Positions 12,901 through 24,593 of a DNA stretch of 64,000 bases are shown piece by piece (the first letter of the stretch is position 1; each line of letters opens with the position of its first letter). The stretch spans positions 279,701 to 343,700 of the forward strand of contig JBBHKE010001884.1 of NCBI GenBank assembly GCA_037447655.1, given 5' to 3'. Below the pieces are notes generated by a model. That model was given only the letters and a program-made list of their open reading frames with translations, was not told the DNA's origin and did no database searches. This DNA comes from Zygnema cylindricum (taxonomy: Eukaryota; Streptophyta; Zygnematophyceae; Zygnematales; Zygnemataceae). Made by a program: the position numbers and the translations under genes.

Positions 12901-15900
12901 TTCCATTTTGGTTTTTTAAATGTACGTAAAATAGGATAGCAAATGAGTTATTTGTTTTCATAGAATACTTTTTAACTAAGATCCAAAATGATGAAGTATG
13001 TGATTCATTTTAGTTGTTAGTCACTATGTTAAACTACATTCTATTCTATTCTACAGGAAACTACTAATTTGTAAACATTGTTCGACAGGAATACCATAAC
13101 AGTACCATAACAGATATTAAACTCAAAGCCAGTTCAATACTTTTTATTTTGAGTTCTGAATATTGAGCTTTCGATGACGAGTTTTTAAGAGATTTAAACT
13201 TAACATTTTATTGCTTACAAAAGGTACAGTTTTGAAGCTTTCTAAGGCTGAGAGCATATTATCATAGTACGACAAGTTGGCATGTATTTTTCCAATTCTT
13301 ATACTTTTATCATTCAGCAAAATTAGAAAAGCCCAACTTGATAATACCCTATTTATTTGAAAAGTTCATGGTGCTGGCTGTTACAGTTTCTGCAAGATAA
13401 ACTATACTAATTTGTAGAAAAACATCAGCTAATGCTTCTAATGCCTCAAAACCCAAGAAGAAGAGGAAAATATGAATAAATCCCCAGTTAAAGTCAAGAA
13501 CCGAGAATATCTACAGGCTGTTAGTGAAAACAGATGGCAGGAATCAAGAGATGATTGGATGTCTCCTGGGCCCCACCGCAACAGTGCTCTTCTCCACGTC
13601 GAAATCCCAGAGACGAATGGTCTCCTGATCCAAACTGACCACCTGGTTATAGCTGCCAGAGGGATACCAAAGGATGCTGCAAAAAAAGACCCAAAATTCC
13701 CACTAACGGTAACTACACCGCCAATCGCTATTAGAGTACAGTTTCTTTAGCGTATAAGAATAATTACCGTTATTAACGCTAATTGGGAATATGGAAATTT
13801 TCAAAGAAATCGTTTACTCTAATTAGGAATTAGGGTTTTTTTTAAATAGTATGGATAATTCTATTTGAGAATTTGAGAAAAAAAAAGCGGGACCGAATTA
13901 GCGTTCAATACGCTAATAGCGATTGGCGGTGTACTGCGTCTCCAACAGTGCATAGAAAAATACCGACTTAATTCTTAGCAGAAGTCAAACATCAACCAAT
14001 GTCATTATATACCTTCCTTTCTTTAAGCTTGCGTATTGAATGGGAATCGTCCGTATTGCATGCTCCATAAGCAAAAGCCAAAGTGACTGAGCTGAGCACC
14101 ATAGCAGTATAAGTTATGAAAATGTGATGAATGTTATGAACATCCCTCTCCACCTACCACTTCAGGGGAGCGTCCAGCCCTGTCAATTGAGCTGCTTGCT
14201 GTAGAAGAGGTGGCCCGCCGGTAGAGGCTTCTGATCCCTTGGACGGAATCCTCCAAATGGCGGCGTAAAACTCACCCGCTGTTTCCACAACCACCAAATC
14301 CCTGGCTCTGTCAGGTCCAAAGCCTTTTTATTTCGGCAGCTTTATAATATGCCCAACTGAAGTAATCCCAGTCCTAATTCGTGCTTTCATAATTACACTC
14401 AGAGATTACTCAGGCGTGACTACTCAGGAGTCTGTGATCTAACGTGCTGCGACCTCAGAAAAAAAAAGTCGATGGTTTCCAAAGCCTGTCGTACCAACTG
14501 GATCTGGCCATATGATTCAGTAGAGTGGCCCTAAATGACACTACCGTGATTGCTCACTGAGTACAGTACGGATTGACTCCATTAGGAACTGGCATGCCTA
14601 AGGTCACAACCCTTTCCAGACAACAAAACATTCTGACAATTGAGGAACTCAAAGAAGATGCGTAGACCTCTAAAATATAGGAGCCACAACAGGCGGTGTA
14701 GACCTCTGGGAGTGAGGACCCATTACAGGCAGCATAAACAGTAGAGAAAAGCCGGGAGTCGTAAGGACAAGTTGCCAGATCCCAGATCTCATGAGGATGA
14801 GAATACAGCCCCTCGCAGGTGATGTCGCTGTTATTCTCGGCATATTGGATCGCGTGGATCTGCAATAGAGCCAAAACCACTCCACTCCAAGTTCATTCTT
14901 TGTAAAATAGGACAGAACTGCAAACCTCAATAAAAACTGACTGCCTGTTGATGACTTTTCTTTGAAAAACCCGCAGCCCTGTTCCTCAAAGAGAAACCAC
15001 AGAAAACCAAAAGATCCAGTACTTCACTCCTCAATCCTCTCACTCTTTAAGCAGGTGCGTACCTCATTGTCCTCTCGCAGACTCAGGGTGCCAACTAAAA
15101 AACGAGAACTATCTTCCTCAACTCCCTGCTGAGCAGCCACACAGCGTGCCTGTCCAAACCAATTTCAAAAAAACATAGTTTTCGGTTACTATAAGATTTT
15201 AAAACAACTGGCATTATTGTTCCTTATACAGAAGCAAACTTTCCCAACAAGTCCCATAATCTCCAACATTGCCATTTCTATTGAGCTCTATTGAAGAATT
15301 TAACTGATTCTGTGGCAAAACAAACAGCTTAAACAGAAAATGATCCGACCAATACAGAACTTCCATGCAGTTCACTCAGGCAACAATGGGATACAAACAT
15401 TTGCTCCTGCAAAATCATACACTTACAAGACCCACAAAGACTGCTCCCAACATATAGCAATAACACGGCTCAAATTGTGCACTTTTCCTTGCTCCAGCTA
15501 CTCCATGCCTGCTTCAACTAGAGTTACGTTTCTAGACTGCCAACTCAGCTTTCAAGACCTTTGCCTTGTGGACCTGATGCAAATTTTGATTGCACTCTAA
15601 CTGGAAATGTGAGGCCGACTGAACAAACAAACGTTTTTAACTGCTCTTCGGAACACTACACATCTTTTCCCTAATCAACATATGTTGCAAAAACATATAA
15701 GTCACATAACAGTGTCTAGATATCATTCATTGGCCCACAAGTGGTAAAAGGCCACAAAAGAGTGATTCCTAGACTGATCAAGTTCACAACTGGAAGAACA
15801 GTTGAAGGTTTTTAATTCAGTGAAGAATCGCAGTTGGCCTTGGCTCATCCATGAGAACTCAATGTCAACTAACACAAAATGGCGCTCTTTCTACGAGGCC

Positions 15901-17016
15901 TGTCTAGAGTGCAGCATCTGCCTCAAGAACTTCGTAGAAAAGCCTTTGTGATGTCATGCATAACCTCATCTTCCAGCAGGGCAAGCATTAATAATAAGGC
16001 GCTTTAACTACACCATTCCTCAGTAGTAGATATTTAGAAAAGGGAACCTATGTGTTTTCACTGTTAGGTGACCATGCTCCACTTTCATGCCACATGGGAA
16101 TCTATGAATCCAGTCAGGCACATTTTGGGTTCTAGCTTGAAGAACTTCAAAAATATTGCATTCTTCTAGGCAAGTGCATATTCAATGCACAAGATAGAAC
16201 AGCCAGTTGATACCGTTATGACTCGATCAATCCCGCTTCCCTTGGTAAACGCATACACACACATATTCTGCTGACTACGGTCAAACAGCTCTAAACCAAC
16301 TATTTGAAGTTGTAAATTGCAGTACATTTGCGGTTGTATAAACAAATTTTCTTTGAAACTTCCATCTCCAACACCATTTTCTCTTCTAGAACACCGTGAC
16401 AATTTTTCCTAATTTGAGCATATAGAAGGCCCTTTGTACTTGAATAGAAGTGCCCTTGTACTTTTGCCCTCTTATCTGTTGAATGTTGACTTCTGGCATG
16501 ATGAATCACGGCCAAGTAGACCATACTGATTGCAGCGGCATGGCTGTCTTTTTTTAACTTCTTTCATTCTTGACTCACTCAGAATCCAGGGGTGAGAGAA
16601 CCAGCTCCCAAACTATTTTGATGGCTACATTTTCACTAATAAACAGCGCTCGAAGTAAAAAACACCATTATTCCAGGACATAAACTACAGCTGTTAAACA
16701 CTGTTGTAATGTATTTAGCTCATACGCTCCTGAACCTCTAAATCTGCCTTGCAAGGTTGAACAACATCGGAGACCATCTATACCTTTACCCAAAAATGGA
16801 CACCCATGCAAATTAACAGATCTGGAATTACGGAATAAATGAGAAACAAGCTGCAGATCCAGAAAATGTAGTGTGTGATAATTGATGTCTGACAACCAAG
16901 CAACATACCTGAAACTTAAGACCATAGCTTCGGTTGTCTGCTGACACGGTAGAAAACATTGAGAAATTCGAAACCGAAGAAGCCTCTGGCAACAACGCTG
17001 CACCGCAAAATCTCAA
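9991..17016 (-). CDS. EIPR1: WD40-repeat protein EIPR1 (TSSC1 homologue), EARP/GARP-interacting
   Basis: EIPR1 binds the EARP and GARP tethering complexes and supports endosomal recycling and retrograde traffic. Twelve exons join with consistent phases: 17016-16909, 15149-15063, 14859-14727, 14278-14158, 13676-13577, 12824-12697, 12313-12235, 12101-12013, 11642-11597, 10791-10617, 10309-10251 and 10041-9991 (1176 nt, 391 aa; human about 387). Landmarks in order: SYGLKFQARCVAA, SSRFLVGTLSLREDNEIHAIQ, HPHEIWDLATCP, GEFYAAIWRIP, VVSLDQETIRLWDFD, DSTVHCWDLRTLE, QVRDMDFNPKYEHVL, GDDSKIRIWDLR, ELSGHSHWTWRARYNKFYDQ, TVVNLWHVP, YTEHEDSVYGVAWSSKQPW and ASISYDGR. These are WD40 blades plus the EIPR1-specific EHEDSVY block. 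The exon 5 donor (GTGGGG) is weak; the others are ordinary. Introns hold small transposons (13716-13931, about 11190-11330, 11815 onward). It shares a short divergent promoter with the membrane-protein gene at 17253. Confidence 0.93.
11190..11332. mobile_element. Degenerate short MITE (about 200-bp TA class) in EIPR1 intron
   Basis: This intronic segment has the core seen in the about 200-bp element class elsewhere in the window (AATAATGAGCCACGTGG near 11240; compare 29226 and the related cores near 45050 and 63590). It has 'gttaataac' and 'ctctaatggcgat' at its ends. The terminal CACCG is lost. Boundaries are approximate. Confidence 0.5.
11815..11935. mobile_element. Partial TA-CACCGCGAATCG element in EIPR1 intron
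   Basis: The left terminus GTACACCGCGAATCG followed by TAATTAGAGTAAATAACG matches the start of the element at 50519. A possible remnant of the opposite end (GCTAATCGAATACTG) lies near 11932. The element is either very short or internally deleted. It sits in the intron between exons 8 and 9. Confidence 0.5.
13716..13931. mobile_element. 216-bp TIR element (TA-CACCGCC class) in EIPR1 intron 4
   Basis: Starts TA|CACCGCCAATCGCTATTAG and ends with the inverse, GGCGGTG|TA, so TA flanks both ends as expected for a TA-target duplication. The body has no coding capacity. It lies about 40 bp from the acceptor of exon 5 on the gene strand, so its insertion has left the splice site intact. Confidence 0.8.
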
Positions 17017-17252
17017 ATTAACTACAACTAACTATCTATCAGCTTCAGAAATGCATACTAAATTTTCGTTTACGATACTTCCATGGCTACGTCACATGCC
17101 TCTTTCTTTCCTCTCGTATTGTAGGATCCTGCCGTTTTCTGCATGTCTCTAGCCAACCGATACCGTCCGCCAGCAGAATACCTGCGTCCTGTGGGGATGC
17201 TACGGACGGAGTTTCGTCCTCGAGAAACGATACCGGGCTGACAGAAACTGTG
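17017..17252. promoter_or_regulatory. Short divergent promoter region between EIPR1 and the four-helix protein gene
   Basis: Only 236 bp separate the EIPR1 start codon (17016, minus) from the first in-frame ATG of the membrane-protein gene (17253, plus), so the two genes must share or interleave promoters and leaders. A pyrimidine-rich stretch lies at about 17098-17120. No clear TATA box was seen. Confidence 0.6.
17143..17241 (+). other. Candidate upstream ORF of the membrane-protein gene
   Basis: A 32-codon open frame (MSLANRYRPPAEYLRP..., stop TGA) lies entirely upstream of the main ATG at 17253. If transcribed on the same mRNA it is an upstream ORF that could limit main-frame translation. 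Arg/Pro-rich, with no recognised peptide family. The 5' end of the transcript is unknown. Confidence 0.35.
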
Positions 17253-19456
17253 ATGCAGTTGAACAATGTGACTTTAGGATCGGGGTTAGCCTGTAGGCAA
17301 TGTCATCAGCCGGGCAGCATGCCCAGCTGGCACCGGAATGTGCTCTTTTCCTGGCTTGACAGTTATGATTATGTGCAAAATGCTGTGGTGGCGCTTCTCT
17401 ATTTGCAGGTAAGAGATAAGTTCACGAGGCTCCTATTTCAAAAATAGCCGGAATTTTTAATAGCCATTATAAAGGGAAATTTAAGAAGTCCTGCAAGGTT
17501 AAATTCTCCATGAATGAGAACAAACGTGGTCTTGGTCGGTGGTTCTCAAGTTCAGCCTGCCATTTATCAAGTTTTTTTTTGTAGTTTCTGTTGTTGACTG
17601 ATGTTCCTTATTCAGCAGCTGGTTGTACAGTAAGTGCTTCTTTCCTTTACCATATTCATGTCATTTCCCCAATCTTGGATGGGAGCTAGCATTTATGACT
17701 GTTCTTCAAGGGCTTCACATTCACACAAGGAAAGGGCGTTTTTGTATCGGCGAGCTCGTTGTGTTGAGACCGTTGTTACTTTTATAGTAATTTTACCGTG
17801 ATGATTTTTCATTTCTTTTGAAGGTCTGTAGCTGCAATGTTCATTACTATACATCACCCGCCTTGCCGGCTTTTGTTTAGTGAGGTCATAAATGATAATA
17901 AGTAATCCAACACACAACACTGCGGTTCTGAGAGTGTTTTTTTGAGAATACGCCTTCACAAAATTGCAGTAGTTTGCTGTAATGAAACAGTTGATGTCTG
18001 TTATCAACGGCTTGTCTACTCGATGTTGAGATGCGCCTCATTTAAACCACCCATGAATGTGTCTCTCGCCATCATAAGCATACGTAAACAGCAGGCCAGA
18101 TGGTAACCTCGTTTGCTGTTCGTTTTCTCATGCCAAGGTTATTTCTGCGGAATTGGTCGCTACTTTTTGGCAAAAATCTGAGTCACTTTCAAAGGAAAAT
18201 GTCTTCTTTTCTGTGAAGTTTTTGGAGGATTTTCTGTAAAGTTTAGCCCCCTGGGTTTTCGTCAAAAAAGAACAGGTGATTACCATTCGAGTCACAGCCA
18301 ACTAGACTTTTAGAATAGCAGGATGTGAACCTTGGAGGCAGATAATCTACACTCCTGGCTACTTTTGGTTCTTGCCCTCAGTTAGCATGTCTAGACTTGT
18401 GACCCATTTCACCTCTTTCGATGTCTCTCATTGTCATTCTAATGATTCGGAAAGTGTGAAAAAGCATTGTGCCATCCTCAGGTAGGCAAGGATAAGCTTG
18501 AAGGGCAGTCCTGGCCTTTTATAAGCTTCTTCTTAAGGAATTTGCTGCTGTCCATCTCACCGCTTGTCTCGGGTGCTGATCCCGGGACAGGTTGTATGTG
18601 GCCTTGTTGGTTCCATAGGTGCCCTGTATACCGGCATTGTGCTGGCCAACCTTGTTGTTGCCCTTTTTGGGCTCATTGCAATCGCAAGTGGATATCAAAC
18701 CCTGGGACGCGCATATGTTGTGTTCCTCGCGTGCCTCGTTTGTCTTGACATCGTCTGGTTCTTTTTCTTCGCCGTTGATATCAGGTAGTTGGTCTCTCAC
18801 ACAGAAGATTCCGTGTGGTAGGTCTATGGTTGACCATTATTCACAAATTTATCACTGCTCATGTTTTTGTGCATTTCACTGGGCTTTTCATTGATCTTAA
18901 GACAGCTAAGGTCAGAGGCTCTTCCGTATTTGATTTAGAAGTGCTCTTCCACATCCTGTTTTTTTCTTCTAATGCTTTCAATGTTTCCCTGCTTTGTTTC
19001 TTTGCATGTGGCAGGTCTTGTCACAAGAATTCCTGTCAGTCTTTTACCCCCCTAAGTAAATGGGCAATCATCTCGCTTCAGATCACCTTCATCTCAGAGT
19101 GTGTTGCCTTCATTATTCGAATTCTCTCCGTTTTTCTGTGGTGGCAAATGTACCGTTTGGGGCCATCAGACTCTGTGTCACATTACCATGCTACTGATTA
19201 TGACCATTTTGCAAGATATGGGAGTACAGCCAGCAGCAGCCCTCTTCCTCGGGAGGCTTCCGTCAGTGATGATGTCTTAAGCACTACTATCTATTACCCA
19301 GAGGCATATGCGTCAGTATTTCAGACAAGCCAGCCATACTATTTCAGCCCTGAGGTGAGAACAGCCTTTTTTGTGGATCTTTCATACTTGGTTTTAACTG
19401 ACTGGACCCACCGAGTGTGTGAAAGAGCCAATGAAATGCACCGTCATGACCATTAG
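17253..19456 (+). CDS. Predicted four-transmembrane plant protein, family function unknown
   Basis: Three exons join in frame: 17253-17408, 18591-18784 and 19015-19456 (792 nt, 263 aa). Exon 1 gives WHRNVLFSWLDSYDYVQN and VVALLYLQ. Exon 2 continues VVCGLVGSIGALYTGIV, NLVVALFGLIAIASGYQ and YVVFLACLVCLDIVWFFFF. Exon 3 gives WAIISLQITFISECVAFIIR, then VFLWWQMYRLG. This predicts four membrane helices followed by a Ser-rich soluble tail with IYYPEAYASVFQ. It resembles an uncharacterised four-helix family I associate with plants (WHR..LFSWLDSYDYVQN at the start, LW-Q-YRLG after helix 4), from memory only. An alternative start at 17319 (MPSWHRN) would give 241 aa and may be the better family start. 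The third acceptor follows a long T-rich tract. A role in stress or membrane organisation would be a guess, so none is assigned. Confidence 0.7.
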
Positions 19457-22400
19457 TGTGTTGATGCTGGCGACTGTCTATTTAACGGTATTTTTAAGCT
19501 GCATTACCAAAACCTGTCTAGTACAAAATCTGCTTTAATGGCCATTGTATAAACGTAATACAACACCAATTGAACCGAGCAAAGGGGTTTTTCTTTGTCG
19601 AACGAGTTGAACTGCGGTAGGTGAAGTTTTTAGCGTTATGAATTCAACGGAGTATTGTTTTTAGTTTTGGAGCGGCATTGAAATGGCGCCTGTATATCAT
19701 GTGATTACATGTGGACCAATAAAATGGGTGCAGTATTTCTCATCTGCTTTGAAAAAGTATAATCATGTTTATAAATGTCCGGATTTATCCACGATTGTGT
19801 GCTTTGTTGTGAAATGTTGTTGCGTCATAAGCGAATCAGAGTACATATTCAAATTACGGGTTAGCACGTCTGGATGTTACAGGGTTAAAAGTTCAATATG
19901 AGTTTGAAGCCATAAATAACCATTTTTAAGTTCGAGAAACCATATGTTTATTTTGAGCTTGGACAGCCAATAAGTGTATGCTACTTTGAAGGCTGTGTTT
20001 TCACAAATTGTCAGAAACAATCGTAGCAACATTAGTGTGGAATTGCAATAATACCAAAATTATTAAACTGGCTAATACACACTACGCCAGCCATCTCTAA
20101 TACAGGTACTGAGTTATTAACGTTAACACTTTATTATAATTAGCTGCACTAAACTATGTTTTCCACTTCCTCAAGTAGTGTTATTAACACTTGTATGGTT
20201 TCGGGTCAAAAAAACGCTGCCTGGAATTAGAGTGGTTAACTCTAATAGAGGTAAGCCTAGCAGTATTGGAAACCATTCTGAAGGGCCCGCTCAAATCTTC
20301 ATTTTTTATTTTCTCCACACACATTTATTGATGTAGATGTGAAGTCCTCTATGTCTCTTTTCAAATTCTAGTAGGATGGCGTCAGCGTTTGGGATTTGGG
20401 ACTCTCAGCATGTTTCGTACTTTTATACTACGGTCTCACTGCTAGTCCTTTTTCGGTGCAGAGGGAGTTCCTTGTTCATGAAAAGGATGAAGAGAGAGAA
20501 GGAGAAGTGTCCCAGAGTTTTGAAGCAGCCGCTTTTGAAAGACCTCAAGTATGTACTTGTTCTCATAAGGATCTTTTGAGAGCCGCCTATGGTTTTTCGT
20601 GTGATCATGACTGGAATCCGTTTTCATTCGCTAGAGTAGAAGAAAGGTTATTTCATGGCAAATGTGGTACAGGTGTGTCTTTAAGAAAGTCTTATCAAAC
20701 ACATTTGATTTTGATAAGTAATTTGTGCTTGAATTAGCCAACTGTCACGTGCTTCTTGATCGTCACGTCATCTTTTGCAAATTCTGTGTGAATCAGGAAG
20801 CAAATGGGAAGACATTTGCTTCATTGGGCCGGCAGGAGCCATTTTGCGTAGACTTTTTCCTGTTATTTTCCTTTCATGATGCCGAGATTGTTTGTTTTCT
20901 TAAAAGGTCATCTTGCAGAAGCCATTGTTGAAGCTTTCTGCCTTTCAGCAGTCTAATTCAACTTCCAGACAATATGAACTATCCTATGTTAGGGAACAAC
21001 AGACGACCTTGTGTTTTCGGTCAGGTTGTTGTATAGGATGGTTATTTTATAAACGAATGGGTTCCATCTGCTTGAGTGACACGTTAACTCTCTAAGGCTG
21101 GGTCTGGCCAATAGAAAATACCTCTTTTCTATTGAGCACAAATTAGCTTTCAATTTCGAAATGGGCCTCAGCATATAGACAGTTTGACCTTCATCAAGTG
21201 CGATTGCTTAACATGGATGGAGGTGTTGGGGTTTGATCTTAGATATTTTTTATATCAAATGGCAAAGATTTTTATGCATTCCCTGTCCTTGCCCTTACAT
21301 CCTTCTACTTTGTTGTTCTGTACTGTGTGTCAGGAGGAAGAGAGCTTGTTGCCAGGCCTTTAGCTTTTGGTCCAGTGTAAAGGAACCAAGGGACCAAGAG
21401 ACTCACCTCGACTGTTGTCATTGTGTAATATCACCTGATTAGTGATTATTATGACCCCTCCTCCTGTTACTCCCCCCTCTTCCTTCGTCTTAGGTCCATC
21501 AAGGATGGTTACTCGAGTGTCTTTTTGTGGGGCATATGGTTCCACATAATGTAGTTAACTCGTATGACAACCACTGAAATTTGTTATTACAGGGTCACAT
21601 TATTTGTTGTGAGTGCAGAGCCAATAATCAGATCTAATCTTGAATCATAGCATGCAGCTATTATTGTTTTATTTTGAAAGCTAGATTTCTCTGTGCTGCT
21701 TAACAACGTGACACTTTATGTGGTGTTGATTTGTAATGTTTGGCGCAATTTGCACCATAATCATGGATAACTATGGGTTTTGCCCTTTTTCGGACGCTTT
21801 TTGAAACTCGAACCTGTTCAACGCTTTTGGAGTTGATAGGGTTGTTGCGATCATGTGTTTTTTTTGCCCAAAAAATACTAGTGATGAAAGAAGTGTGCGC
21901 ATGCAGCCACATCAACCAACTTTAGAATAATGTTTCAGTTCTTGATCCCACCTCACTACTTTTGCTCTAGTAGTGGTAAATGTTTTCCCGAGTATTCTTG
22001 GAAAGTCTGTTTCATGTGTCGCATTTTTGGGCAAGTCCTCGCGCTTATTCAGTTTCTCACGTATTTAGTAGGGTACTATTACACGGTCAATAATCAATTC
22101 ATTTCCTTCACACGCGTAGCCGCACTCCTTGATTCAATCCGGTTGCCATTCTCGCTTGCTCATCTGAAAACACGTATCACGCTTTCAAATATAATATAGT
22201 AGACAAAAAACACATTGTTTCTTGCACATAAGATAAGGGTAAGGTTTAGGAAATACATGCTACTTTTTGAAGCCTATATTTTAACATTGCAATCAAAGAG
22301 GAACTGCTGGTTTCCGGTTTTCAGTACCAACGAGGGTCTCGGTTTCCACCGCACTGCCAGCTTGACTAGAATTGCCAATATAAAAAGTATAATAGGTTTT

Positions 22401-22891
22401 TCGTCGGGCCTTTGCCCAACCAATTTGTGATGGCTCAGAGTTCTCCAAAATCCGTAAAATCCTTAATTTATGTGTATTTTTTTAAACATCTAAGTACCCC
22501 GTTGTTGCCGGTTATTGCTGGCGGCATTTATACGTCCACACAAATATGCCGCATATTTTTGTTCAAGATATAAACAGTCTTGCATTAAATCAAATAAACA
22601 TTAAAAGGTCTTTGTAGTGGTTTACTTAGTATTTCCTCTTTGTCACATTCTATTTTCCATTTTTCATATGTTTTCATCATGAATTGTTAATTTTTGCCAT
22701 CAACTACCTGTGCAAAATACCTTGGCAAGTTCACGTCCAATACCCCCTTGGGTTCCGGCTGTCACTGACCACACTCAGACGCCAACACGAATGTACCACA
22801 TATTTACATTTTTTTATACAAGATGTGAAAGATTTAGGACAAGTTTTATATGCATTGAATTGAAAATTTTATAAAAGTTTTTGTGGTGATT

Positions 22892-22930
<39 letters not shown>

Positions 22931-23232
22931 TCCAATTTATATTTTCCATTTCTGCTCCACTATTTGATTGCTCTACTCATTACCATCATCATCGTCGCCA
23001 TTCTTCCGAGGGTGGAAACAATAAAAAAATGTTGTGGCCAATCGAAAAGGATGCTAGTATGAAAGAAAAAAGACAAGGGCAGAAACCGCATAATAAGAAA
23101 GCGAAACAGTGAGGACAAGTGAGGGAAGTCAAGCGAGATATAGTGAGATTTGACAAGTTATAATTTTAAGAGTGAAATTTCCGTATCTTTGCCTCCAAAG
23201 CTGTCGATATGCGACAACCAAACTACGGTAGC
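19457..23232. other. Intergenic region, no supported gene
   Basis: The first part is the 3' UTR of the membrane-protein gene. Open frames at 20376-20737 and 21930-22430 lack recognisable motifs. A 20085-20265 stretch has inverted 'ctctaata' ends and paired 'gttattaac' motifs and may be a decayed short transposon. A TA microsatellite lies near 22897. Confidence 0.4.
22897..22932. repeat. (TA)n microsatellite followed by T tract
   Basis: An uninterrupted run of about 12 TA units is followed by nine or more T residues. Ordinary simple repeat in AT-rich intergenic DNA. Confidence 0.9.
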
Positions 23233-23340
23233 TACACCGTGAATCGCTATGATCTTTAAGTAATAACTAGTGTAGAAAAATAATGAGTGTTATTAACTCT
23301 TATTTGGGTTCACGACCTTTTGCCAATAAAGATAAACGGT
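23233..23340. mobile_element. Left part of a TA-CACCGTGAATCG element, cut by another element
   Basis: The terminus TACACCGTGAATCGCTAT opens the fragment, which is followed by gttattaac motifs typical of this class. It stops where the GTTCCATCAG element at 23341 begins. No matching right end was found next to that element, so this copy is truncated or its right side decayed. Confidence 0.55.
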
Positions 23341-24008
23341 GAAGTTCCATCAGGCGAAAAGTGGCATAGTTTACAGAAATCCGCGACCCTCCGTACCAAA
23401 TCGTACCGCCTATTTTGTTTTTATACTAAAAACTACATTACAGAAAATCTTGCCGATACTCTCCGAAGGTCTTGGAGGTAATACTGGCCGTCGGATGTTC
23501 ATTTGCGAGGAGTTCGCTTCATTTTTTTCTTTAACTGTCAACCCACCTCGAGGAGGTGGGTTGGCAGATACAGGAAAAAAAAATCGTGACACGCTGGACG
23601 ATTAAGCTACGTGTCATTATGGAAAACCAACGAAAAATCTTAAGATTTTCACATGACACGCGGTTTCCAAAATACAACCGAAAATAAAAACGAAATTTCG
23701 TAACATTCCCTCGTCACGCTATTTTCGGTAACTTTTGTTTGTCACACTATTTCTCTCAAAAGACTTTCGTTATGTTCGAAAACTGAAACCTTCAAAAATG
23801 AGCTGGCGTACAGACTGGCGTCTGCAAAATGTATAAAAGTTTTGTCGTATGATTACTTCGTACGCAGGTACATGGTACGCAAGTCAAAATTTTGAAGTTA
23901 AGTTTGTCGGTGCTAAAAATTTGAAAGATATTAAATATCGGATCGTAGCTTGCGTGGCGCCAGTCAATTTAGAACACGTGGCTTACAGACTCTACGTGAT
24001 GGAACTTC
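23341..24008 (-). mobile_element. GTTCCATCAG-TIR element, copy 3 (about 668 bp)
   Basis: Termini GAAGTTCCATCAG and TGATGGAACTTC are inverted. Internal sequence matches the copies at 34662 and 51419 in reverse orientation (shared blocks around 'ccgatactctccgaaggtct' and 'cgtaccatgtac'). The middle holds a 15-bp hairpin at 23534-23548/23552-23566. No transposase was seen. Confidence 0.75.
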
Positions 24009-24593
24009 GACTGATAGCCTATTCCCACCGGAAAAAAAAACACTTCCGCAACAGACGGACGTTCGAATAATGTACGGCTTTCCGAGCACCGGCTTTGTAG
24101 ATTTCGGAAGTTCTCGGAAAGCCGTACAAATGACCTTGCTCAAAATATTGCACGATGTAGAAGTAGGGTAAAAGTATCGTATTTCTGTGAATCAGACCAA
24201 CGGTAACCCGAAAAGCCGACTAAGCAAACACACCATTCGAACGGCTATTTCGTTGTTCCCGCGCGAAAAAATAGTCCAAGCTAAACCCTAAAAGTTTGAA
24301 AATGTGCATGTTTGTTTTCGCGCCTATGTTTTATGACGTCGAAGCGTGTGACGTGTCACGTGACACCTTCAATCGGAGTTACGTCCCAAAATTTTGGTGT
24401 GAACAAGACCCGTTTTCCGATGAGTTTTCGGAAAATCATCGGAATGGGCAAAAAGTTACAAATGCTCCGGTGGGTATAGGCTATCAGTCTCCAGTCTTCT
24501 ATATCCCTGTCTTCTGTTTCCTCGCGGCATATGGATGAGATCCTTCATAGAAACTCTCAAATGATTGCAACAATACCATTTTATGAATCCGTT

